In this document: one piece after another, positions 1-6,787 of the stretch
Layout of the letters: every line of letters starts with the position of its first letter
How positions within the stretch are numbered: position 1 is the first letter of the stretch
NCBI GenBank assembly: GCA_025360945.1
Contig: JANYBE010000414.1
Span: 1-17,524 of the forward strand
Direction: 5' to 3'
DNA: 17,524 bases
DNA from: Rhizobacter sp.
GTDB taxonomy: Bacteria; Pseudomonadota; Gammaproteobacteria; Burkholderiales; Burkholderiaceae_C
Position numbers and translations under genes: made by a program
Notes under the pieces: generated by a model
Told to the model about the DNA's origin: nothing
Database searches by the model: none
The model's input: only the letters and a program-made list of their open reading frames with translations

Positions 1-793
1 CCATCAGGCCGAGCCAGATCGTCGCCTCGTAGCCCGGCACGCCGGCCTCGGCGATCGTCGGCACGTCGGGCAGGACCGACGAGCGCACGAGGCCGGTGGT
101 GCCGATCGCCTTCACCTTGCCGGCACGGATGTGCTCGGACATCGTCGGCACGGCATCGAACATCAGGTCGACCTGGCCGCCCAGCAAGTCGGTGCGCGCG
201 CCCGAGCTGCCCTTGTAGGGAATGTGCAGGATGTCGACGCCGGCCATCGCCTTGAACAGCTCTCCGGCCATGTGGTACGGCGTGCCCGGCCCCGACGACG
301 CGTACGTGAGCGCGCCCGGCCTGGCCTTGGCCATCGCGATCAGGTCGTGCAGCGTCGACACCGGCAGGCCGCTGCGGGCGACGAGGACGAGATCGGAAGA
401 ATTGATCGGCGCGATCGGCGCGAAGTCGCGCATCAGCTGGAACGGCTTGTTCGGGATCAGCGATTCGTTGACGGTGTGCGCGTTCGACATCAGCAGCAAC
501 GTGTAGCCATCGGGTGCGCTCTTCGCGACCGCATCGGTGCCGATGATCGAGCCCGCGCCGGGGCGGTTGTCGACGACGATGGTCTGGCCGAGCGACTCCT
601 GCAAGCGCGCGGCGATAAAACGCGCGTACACGTCGGCCGGGCCGCCGGGCGCGAACGGCACGATCAGGCGCACCGGCCGAACCGGGTAGGCGTCCTGCGC
701 CGCGGCCCCAACCGCGCTGCTCGCCAACCAGGCCAGCCCAAGCCGTTGGATCGCGCGCCGCCGCGTGGCATCGGTCGAGCGGGTGATCATCAT
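1..793 (-). CDS. Bug/TctC-family tripartite tricarboxylate transporter substrate-binding protein (C-terminus outside window)
   Basis: Translating the minus strand from the double ATG at 793/790 gives 264 open codons that run off the left edge. The protein has a basic start with an RRR cluster, a hydrophobic stretch and an AAAQ-like cleavage region, so it should be exported; the RRR leaves Sec or Tat open. The mature part shows Bug-family hallmarks: YPVRPVRLIVPFAPGGPAD near the N-terminus, then NRPGAGSIIGTD, APDGYTLLL, YASSGPGTPYHMAGELF and HIPYKGSSGARTDLLGGQVDLMFD. The family is usually about 320-330 residues, so roughly 60 are missing. Such proteins bind small carboxylates or related ligands in the periplasm, and many lack a partner TctAB permease; none is seen here. 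The ligand cannot be told from sequence. No good ribosome-binding site precedes the start. The gntR gene lies upstream on the same strand, 100 bp away. Confidence 0.93.
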   Translation of the reverse strand, partial: MMITRSTDATRRRAIQRLGLAWLASSAVGAAAQDAYPVRPVRLIVPFAPGGPADVYARFIAARLQESLGQTIVVDNRPGAGSIIGTDAVAKSAPDGYTLLLMSNAHTVNESLIPNKPFQLMRDFAPIAPINSSDLVLVARSGLPVSTLHDLIAMAKARPGALTYASSGPGTPYHMAGELFKAMAGVDILHIPYKGSSGARTDLLGGQVDLMFDAVPTMSEHIRAGKVKAIGTTGLVRSSVLPDVPTIAEAGVPGYEATIWLGLM

Positions 794-808
794 TGGTTGA
801 AATTGGTT
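792..808. repeat. Two ATTGGTT direct repeats, one helical turn apart
   Basis: ATTGGTT occurs at 792-798 and again at 802-808, a 10-bp offset, immediately upstream of and touching the start codon of the Bug-protein gene on the minus strand. Similar TTGGT elements occur at the start of the gntR gene. Ten-base phasing would place both copies on one face of the helix, which could suit a regulator. This is a sequence observation only; GntR/FadR proteins more often bind inverted repeats. Confidence 0.35.
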
Positions 809-830
809 ATGGCGCGCGCCGAACCAGCCC

Positions 831-859
831 AATATAGCGACCCCCCTGGGGGCGGTCAA
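831..859 (-). promoter_or_regulatory. Sigma70-like promoter for the first Bug-protein gene
   Basis: On the minus strand TTGACC (859-854) is followed, after exactly 17 bases, by TATATT (836-831). Both boxes are close to the sigma70 consensus with ideal spacing. The predicted transcript would start around 824 and have a leader of about 30 bases before the ATG at 793. The Bug gene therefore probably has its own promoter despite following gntR on the same strand. Confidence 0.6.
839..857. promoter_or_regulatory. Imperfect 19-bp palindrome in the promoter spacer (candidate operator)
   Basis: GACCCCCCTGGGGGCGGTC reads as an inverted repeat centred at 848: seven of the nine base pairs match, with mismatches at the fifth and ninth positions from the outside. 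It fills the spacer between the -35 and -10 boxes of the minus-strand promoter. A protein bound here would block polymerase, so a repressor operator is plausible. The binding protein is unknown; the neighbouring GntR regulator is the obvious candidate. Confidence 0.35.
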
Positions 860-893
860 TGCAACAGCGGGTAGTCCCTGACGGCGTGCCGAC

Positions 894-1631
894 TCAAAAA
901 CCGAGCATGTTGCGACGCACGTGCGCGAGGTGCTCCAGGCACAACTCGGTCGCGCGCGCGCCGTCGCGATCCTGCAGCGCCGCGACCAGCGCACGGTGTT
1001 CGTGCTGGTACTCGACGCGTCTGTCTGGCGTCGCGCTGCGCCGCTTCAGCGCACCCCATTCGCCTTGCGCACGCACCTGATTCATCAGGCGAAACACTTT
1101 GGAGATAAAGCTGTTGTGGGCCGCCTCGGCGATCGCCTCGTGCAGCAGGCCATCCCACAGCTCGAACTGTTCGAGCGTGCGCGCCGCTTCGCCCTTCGCG
1201 CAGCATTCTTGCATGCGCTGGAAGTCGAGCGAGGTGGCGTTGCCGACCACCATCGCGACGATCGCCGGCTCGAGCACGAAGCGCGCGCTCATCAGCTCGG
1301 CCGGGCTGGTAGGCAGCGTGCCGGCGCTATTGGCAGCGGCCGCGAGCGCCTCGTTGACGTGTTCGCTGACGTAGGTGCCACTGCCCACCGTCTGCGTGAT
1401 CAGGCGCCGATCCTTCATGTCGGCCAGCACGCGCCGCACCGCCGAGCGGCTCAGGCCGAACTGGCCGCTCAGTTCGCGCTCGGTCGGGATGCGGTGGCCC
1501 GCCCGCCACTTGCGGGTCTGCAGATTTTCGAGAATCGCTTCTCGCAGTGCCAGGGCGGTGTCCATCAGCAGGTCGGTGTCTTGTAGCGAGATCCTACCAA
1601 GGCGCCGCGCTGGCGTCTGCGGCTTGTTCAT
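894..1631 (-). CDS. GntR-family transcriptional regulator, FadR subfamily (FCD domain)
   Basis: This 245-residue protein has the two-domain FadR layout. Residues about 24-90 form the winged helix-turn-helix: IPTERELSGQFGLSRSAVRRVL (48-69), a D-R-R-L-I segment, then the wing VGSGTYVSE. Residues about 110-238 match the all-helical FCD ligand domain, with D160, H164, H212 and H234 in the places where many FCD domains bind a metal that holds a small carboxylate effector. I chose the ATG at 1631, which has a short GAG five bases upstream; an in-frame ATG at 1652 adds seven residues but has no ribosome-binding site. It is divergent from the FAH-family/Bug pair and upstream of another Bug gene on its own strand, so it probably controls both sides, most likely as a repressor relieved by the substrate. 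The effector is not identifiable. Confidence 0.9.
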   Translation of the reverse strand: MNKPQTPARRLGRISLQDTDLLMDTALALREAILENLQTRKWRAGHRIPTERELSGQFGLSRSAVRRVLADMKDRRLITQTVGSGTYVSEHVNEALAAAANSAGTLPTSPAELMSARFVLEPAIVAMVVGNATSLDFQRMQECCAKGEAARTLEQFELWDGLLHEAIAEAAHNSFISKVFRLMNQVRAQGEWGALKRRSATPDRRVEYQHEHRALVAALQDRDGARATELCLEHLAHVRRNMLGF

Positions 1632-1656
1632 TTGGTCTCGACTTGGTAGCATTTGG
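1631..1656. promoter_or_regulatory. Repeated TTGGT-like elements in the gntR / FAH-family divergent region
   Basis: The 55-bp gap between the two divergent starts, plus the first codon of gntR, holds TTTGGT at 1631-1636, CTTGGT at 1642-1647 (11 bp on) and ATTTGG at 1651-1656. The core resembles the ATTGGTT pair in front of the Bug gene at the other end of gntR. They are candidate autoregulatory operators. I found no convincing -35/-10 pair here for either gene. Confidence 0.3.
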
Positions 1657-1676
1657 GCGAACTACTGAACAGCACC

Positions 1677-1682
1677 GGAGAA
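1677..1682 (+). promoter_or_regulatory. Shine-Dalgarno site that supports a TTG start
   Basis: GGAGAA lies four bases before the TTG at 1687. No ATG or GTG nearby gives a full-length FAH-family N-terminus, so this site decides the start. Confidence 0.6.
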
Positions 1683-1686
1683 GCGC

Positions 1687-2568
1687 TTGCGCATTGCCGC
1701 CTACCGCCGCAAGAACCGCCCCGGCACGTCCCCCGAAGTCGGGCTTGTCGCCAATGACGGCATCTCGCTCAGGCCGCTGGATCTGGCGGGCGGCGACGCC
1801 CAGCGCGGCGCGCTCACGCTGATCGAGGCGCACGCGCGCGGCGCAGCCCCCGCGCAGGCCTACGGCGAGCCGGTCGCACTCGCCGAGCTCGAGCTCGAGG
1901 CGCCGCTGCCGCTGCCGCGGCGCAATCTCTTTTGCGTCGGCCGCAACTACCACTCGCACGCGAAGGAGCTGTCGGCATCGGTGTTCGAGGACAACACACC
2001 CGATCCGAACGCGTGGCCCATCGTGTTCACCAAGGTGCCCGAGTGCGTGATCGGCCCGCACGACGATGTGCACCTGCCCGGCGAGGTGTCGACGCAGATC
2101 GACTACGAGGCCGAGCTCGCCGTGGTGATCGGCATCGGCGGGCGCAACATCGCACGCAGCGACGAGATGCGACACTTTTTCGGCTACACCATCGTCAATG
2201 ACGTGACGGCGCGCGACGTGCAGATGCGCCACCAGCAGTGGGACCTGGGCAAAGACTTCGACACCTTGTGCCCAATCGGCCCGTGGATCGTCACGGCCGA
2301 TGCGCTAGCCGGGGCGTGCACGCAGGTGCGCTGCTGGGTCAACGGCGCGCTGCGCCAGGACGCGAGCACATCCGACCTGATCTTCGACATCCCAACGCTG
2401 ATCGAGACCTGCTCGCGCGGCCTCACGCTGCACCCGGGCGATGCGATCGCCACCGGCACGCCGGCGGGCGTCGGGCTGGGCATGACGCCGCCGACCTTTG
2501 TGCAGCCCGACGACGTGGTCCGCATCGAGATCGCCGGGCTCGGCGCGATCGAGAACCGGTTCGTTTGA
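1687..2568 (+). CDS. Fumarylacetoacetate hydrolase (FAH)-family protein
   Basis: This 293-residue protein belongs to the FAH superfamily, metal-dependent enzymes that cleave C-C bonds in acylpyruvates, decarboxylate, or hydrate and isomerise ring-cleavage products. The N-terminal ~70 residues are the variable cap. The catalytic fold starts at LFCVGRNYHSHAKE (81-94, with H89 and H91). The expected metal ligands are E141 and E143 in DYEAELAVVIG and D172 in NDVTARDVQ. K189 in WDLGKDFDT and the loop ATGTPAGVG (255-263) are also family hallmarks. The start is TTG with a GGAGAA site upstream. The stop overlaps the ATG of the Bug gene (TGATG), so the two are co-translated. Context suggests degradation of a carboxylate or aromatic-derived diketo acid imported with help of the Bug proteins. 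The family is too broad to name a substrate. Confidence 0.92.
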   Translation: MRIAAYRRKNRPGTSPEVGLVANDGISLRPLDLAGGDAQRGALTLIEAHARGAAPAQAYGEPVALAELELEAPLPLPRRNLFCVGRNYHSHAKELSASVFEDNTPDPNAWPIVFTKVPECVIGPHDDVHLPGEVSTQIDYEAELAVVIGIGGRNIARSDEMRHFFGYTIVNDVTARDVQMRHQQWDLGKDFDTLCPIGPWIVTADALAGACTQVRCWVNGALRQDASTSDLIFDIPTLIETCSRGLTLHPGDAIATGTPAGVGLGMTPPTFVQPDDVVRIEIAGLGAIENRFV

Positions 2569-3548
2569 TGACTGCCACCAGATCGCGACGGGGCGGCGCG
2601 CTGGCCATCGTCCTGTTCACCGTCGGCAGCAGCGCATTTGCGCAATCGCCGTATCCTGATCGGGCCATCACGATGATCGTTCCCTTCCCGCCCGGCGGCG
2701 TCGCAGACACCGTGGCGCGGCCGGTGGCCGAAGCACTGGGGCGCGAGCTGAAGCAGACGGTGATCGTCGAGAATCGGGTCGGTGCCGGCGGTGCGATCGG
2801 CATCGCTCAGGCGGCCCGCGCGGCACCCGACGGCTACACGCTGCTGATGAGCCTGTCGTCGATCTCGATCCTGCCGCAGGCTGACCGCATCCTCGAGCGC
2901 AAGCCGGCCTACCGGCTAGACCAGTTCAGGCCGATCGCGCGTTTCACTGCCGACCCAACCGTGTTCGTGGTGCGCGCAGACGCGCCGTGGCGCACGCTGG
3001 CCGAATTCGTCGCCGACGCACGCCACAGGCCCGGCACCTACAACTACGGCAGCTCTGGCAACTACGGCACGATGCATGTGCCGATGGAAATGTTCAAGGC
3101 CTCGGCCGGCTTTCGCATGACACACATCCCGTACACCGGCGCCGGCCCCGCGATCGTCGCGCTGCTGGCGGGTCAGGTCGACGCGCTGGCGAGCGGCCCG
3201 TCCACCGTGGTGCAGCAAATCCAGGGCGGCAAGCTGCGCGCGCTCGCCCACTGGGGCGAGCAGCCGCTCGCCGCGTTGCCCGGCGTGCCCAGCCTGACGC
3301 AGTCCGGTTACCCGGTTCGCTTCGCGCAATGGTCGGCGCTGTTCGTGCCGAGCTCAACGCCGCAGAACGTGGTGCAGCGCCTGCGCACTGCGGCAGCCAG
3401 GGTCGCGGCCGACCCGGCGGTGCGCCAGACCGTTGGGAAGGCCGGTAGCCCGATCGAATATCTCGACGCGCCCGAGTTCCAGACCTACTGGGACAAGGAC
3501 GCGGCAACCATGACGCAGGCGGTGCGCCGCATCGGCAAGCTCGAGTAG
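2568..3548 (+). CDS. Bug/TctC-family tripartite tricarboxylate transporter substrate-binding protein
   Basis: This 326-residue protein has a clear signal peptide: basic TRSRRGG, hydrophobic ALAIVLFTVGSS, then AFAQ. The mature protein starts near SPYPDRAITMIVPFPPGG, the Bug-family N-terminal strand and ligand loop. ENRVGAGGAIGIAQAA, APDGYTLLMS, YNYGSSGNYGTMHVPMEMF and HIPYTGAGPAIVALLAGQVDAL follow in family order, and the length is normal. It should bind a small, usually carboxylated ligand in the periplasm. Translation starts at an ATG overlapping the stop of the FAH-family gene by one base, so coupling replaces a separate ribosome-binding site. No permease partner is present. It is clearly diverged from the Bug protein at 1-793, so the two are not a recent duplication. 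Confidence 0.94.
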   Translation: MTATRSRRGGALAIVLFTVGSSAFAQSPYPDRAITMIVPFPPGGVADTVARPVAEALGRELKQTVIVENRVGAGGAIGIAQAARAAPDGYTLLMSLSSISILPQADRILERKPAYRLDQFRPIARFTADPTVFVVRADAPWRTLAEFVADARHRPGTYNYGSSGNYGTMHVPMEMFKASAGFRMTHIPYTGAGPAIVALLAGQVDALASGPSTVVQQIQGGKLRALAHWGEQPLAALPGVPSLTQSGYPVRFAQWSALFVPSSTPQNVVQRLRTAAARVAADPAVRQTVGKAGSPIEYLDAPEFQTYWDKDAATMTQAVRRIGKLE

Positions 3549-3568
3549 AGGCTCAGGCAGTGCCTGCC

Positions 3569-3570
<2 letters not shown>
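3548..3570. terminator. Possible bidirectional terminator between convergent genes
   Basis: GAGGC (3548-3552) can pair with GCCTC (3566-3570), with an inner AGG/CCT stem and a CAGTG loop; alternatively CAGGCA (3554-3559) mirrors TGCCTG (3561-3566). It fills the 20-bp gap between two convergent genes, a usual place for a shared terminator. There is no T-run on either side. Confidence 0.3.
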
Positions 3571-4548
<978 letters not shown>

Positions 4549-4549
<1 letters not shown>

Positions 4550-5793
4550 CACGCGGTCCCTTGAACGATGCTGCGCGCCGCGGAGCGGCCGTAGGTGAGT
4601 CGCGCCCAGAGTGCTTCCATCGGCCCGCGCTCGTGCGTGCGCAGCCACCACAGGCTCCACGGCACCTGGATACAGAAGTAGATCAGCAGTGCCAGGCCCA
4701 GGCCCGCGGCCGGGCCGACGCGACCCCACTGGCCCAGACCCCAGCCGTAGAACAGCGCGGTGCACAACAATGTCTGCATCAGGTAGTTGGTGAGCGGCAT
4801 GCGCCCCGCCATCGCCAGCGGCGCGAGCGCGCGCGCGCCGCCGGGTGTCTGCGCCAGGCGCACGATCGTCAGCACGTAGAAGACCATCAGCGCGAACCGG
4901 CTGGTCCAGTAGCACAGGCTGCCAAGCAGCTTCAGCGGCGTCGGCCCGGGCGCACGCTGGAACTCGAAGATCACGGTGAACGCGACGCCGCACGCCAGCC
5001 CCAACGCAAGGGCACTCCACTGCAGGCGCGGGATGCGCGGCAGCAGCTCGGGGATGCGCCGCGGCCAGTTGCGCCGGCCGGCGAGCAGGCCGAGCAGCAT
5101 CGTCATCGCCATCTGCACGTAAAAGCCCAGCGTGCCCCACAGCGACCAGCGGTTGTCGTAGAAATAGAGGGACTCGCGCAGGTGCTCGCGCGCCGCGTCG
5201 AGAAAGCTGCCGTGGCCGTAGGCGGCGTTGTTGCTGATCTCCAAAGCCTTGGACTCAGCGACGAGCCGCGCCGTGATCTCGGGTGTCATGACCAGCAGCC
5301 GCAAAGCGCCCGAGACCACCGGATACAGGAGGCACAGGCCGATCAGGACGACGATAGCGCGGTCGCCGACGCTACGCAAACCGAACAGCAACACCAGGCC
5401 GAGCAACGCGTAGATGTGCAGCACATCACCGGTCCAGAACACGGTGACATGGATCAGCCCGAACACGCCGAGCACCAGCAGCCGCCGTACGTACTGGCCG
5501 GTCGCGTGATGCGGATCGGCCTGCTGCATGCGGGCGAACTGGATCGTGAAACCGATCCCGAACAGCAGGCTGAACATGCTGTTGAACTTGCCCGAGAACA
5601 GCAAGTCGCGCGCCTGCTCGGCGAATTGGTCGAGCTTGCCCGGCCACAGGTGCGAGCCGTCGGCCTCGGCGAAGAACGAAGCCGAGAATCCGGGCATGTT
5701 CATGATCAGGATGCCCAGCAACGCGAAGCCGCGGACGATGTCGAGCGTGGCGATGCGCTCCGAAGCCGGCAATGAAGACGTGGTGGTCGACAT
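4549..5793 (-). CDS. DUF418 (YeiB-type) multi-pass membrane protein
   Basis: This 414-residue inner-membrane protein starts at the ATG at 5793, preceded by a GAGGGA ribosome-binding site. The N-terminus SERIATLDIVRGFALLGILI (11-30) is the typical first membrane segment of the DUF418/YeiB and acyltransferase-like group, and NMPGF follows. About 8-10 hydrophobic segments are visible. The C-terminal DUF418 domain includes GRMPLTNYLMQT and ends with the diagnostic RGPMEALWARLTYG. Family members are described as putative transporters or membrane enzymes, and no reaction is established. It lies 43 bp after the response regulator, with a hairpin between them, and overlaps yajO by one base. The upstream in-frame extension to 5949 runs into the regulator gene and lacks family residues, so I rejected it. 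Confidence 0.88.
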
Positions 5794-5814
5794 GGTGTCC
5801 CTCGTGGTGAACAG

Positions 5815-5835
5815 CGTCAGCCGGCGAGGCTGACG
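5815..5835 (-). terminator. Perfect 8-bp hairpin just after the response-regulator stop
   Basis: CGTCAGCC (5815-5822) and GGCTGACG (5828-5835) are perfect inverted repeats around a 5-base loop, starting one base after the regulator stop codon. The stem is GC-rich, but the minus-strand sequence after it (CTGTTC) is a poor T-run. It ends about 20 bases before the DUF418 start, leaving no room for another promoter unless that overlaps the hairpin. It may be a leaky terminator that lowers expression of DUF418-yajO relative to the two-component genes, or an mRNA-stabilising 3' end. Confidence 0.5.
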
Positions 5836-5836
5836 T

Positions 5837-6787
5837 TCAAAGCCGCAGCCGCGCCATGGCGATGCCTGCAGCCGCGGTGCGCGTCTCGACGCCAAGCTTG
5901 ACGTAGACGCGCTCGAGGTGCTTTTTGACCGTCGCCGGGCTGGTGCCAAGGATATCGCCGATGTCGCGGTTCGTCTTGCCTTTCGCGACCCAGTACAGCA
6001 CCTCGGCTTCGCGCAGGGTGAGCTTGAGCGTCTGCACCAGCGTCTGCACGACGGCCGCGTCCGACACTTCGCGCATGACGATCAGCAGGTCGTCGTCGCC
6101 GGTGCGCTGCTGCAGCGCGAGCACGAGCTGGCGTTCGTCCTTCTCCACGTTCAGCGTGCGCGGCTCGCGGCCCTGCGCGGCCACGGCAGCTTCATGACGC
6201 AGCCACTCCAGCACCGAGGCGGGCACCTGCCCCGCGGCCGCGCCAAAGTAGACCTGCATCAAATCGCGCGCGAGCGGTGTCTGCCACACGGCACGCGCCC
6301 GACCATCGGCATCGACGACATGGATCGCCATCGTCGCGTGGCCGAAGGCGTCGAGCGCGTTGCGTGCCTGCGTTGCCTGAATCGCCTGACGCGCGCTCTT
6401 CATGTGCACCGCCATGCGCGCGAGCACCTCCTGCGCGCGGATCGGCTTGGTGACGTAATCCACGCCACCCGCGCCGAACGCAGCCACGACGTGCTCGGTC
6501 TCGGTCAGCCCGGTCATGAAGATGATTGGGATGTGCGCGGTCGCTGGGTGCGCCTTGAGGCGGCGCGCGACCTCGAAGCCGTCCATGCCCGGCATCACCG
6601 CGTCGAGCAACACGATGTCGGGCAGCGCCTGCGCGGCACGCTGCAAGGCACTCTCGCCGGTGGTCGCCACGAGCACGACATAGCCCGACTCGTCGAGCGC
6701 GTCGTGCAGCACCGAGAGGTTGTCGGGCACGTCGTCGACGACCAGCACGACGTGCGCGCTGTTGCGATCGGGCAGCGGTTGATTCAC
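5837..6787 (-). CDS. Response regulator, REC domain plus LuxR-type HTH
   Basis: This 316-residue protein starts at a GTG whose last two bases are in the kinase stop (GTGA overlap), so it is translationally coupled to the hybrid kinase and is its probable partner. Residues 12-130 are a receiver domain: acidic D18-D19, phospho-acceptor D62 in IVLLDAVMPGMDGFEVARRL, T92 in FMTG and K114 in TKP. The stretch about 140-240 (DAFGHATMAIHVVDADGRA) looks like a weak PAS-type sensor but I cannot confirm it. Residues about 250-316 are a NarL/LuxR HTH: LTLREAEVLYWVAKGKTNRD followed by PATVKKHLERVYVKLGV. It is expected to bind DNA when phosphorylated; likely targets are the neighbouring urease genes or its own operon, which is inference from position. 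A longer open frame upstream, inside the kinase gene, has no domain support. Confidence 0.93.
   Translation of the reverse strand: MNQPLPDRNSAHVVLVVDDVPDNLSVLHDALDESGYVVLVATTGESALQRAAQALPDIVLLDAVMPGMDGFEVARRLKAHPATAHIPIIFMTGLTETEHVVAAFGAGGVDYVTKPIRAQEVLARMAVHMKSARQAIQATQARNALDAFGHATMAIHVVDADGRARAVWQTPLARDLMQVYFGAAAGQVPASVLEWLRHEAAVAAQGREPRTLNVEKDERQLVLALQQRTGDDDLLIVMREVSDAAVVQTLVQTLKLTLREAEVLYWVAKGKTNRDIGDILGTSPATVKKHLERVYVKLGVETRTAAAGIAMARLRL

Noticed and set aside
2238..2567. Extension of the second Bug protein by 110 residues
   Set aside because: It overlaps the conserved C-terminal half of the FAH-family gene and would bury the signal peptide, so the ATG at 2568 is correct.
4550..5140. 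N-terminal extension of the YajO-like reductase to 523 residues
   Set aside because: The extra residues lie inside the DUF418 gene in another frame and look random. The ATG at 4549 gives the exact family N-terminus and the typical one-base overlap.
4561..5775. Long plus-strand frame opposite the DUF418 gene
   Set aside because: Gln/Arg/His-rich without any fold pattern; the minus-strand gene has conserved membrane and C-terminal DUF418 motifs.
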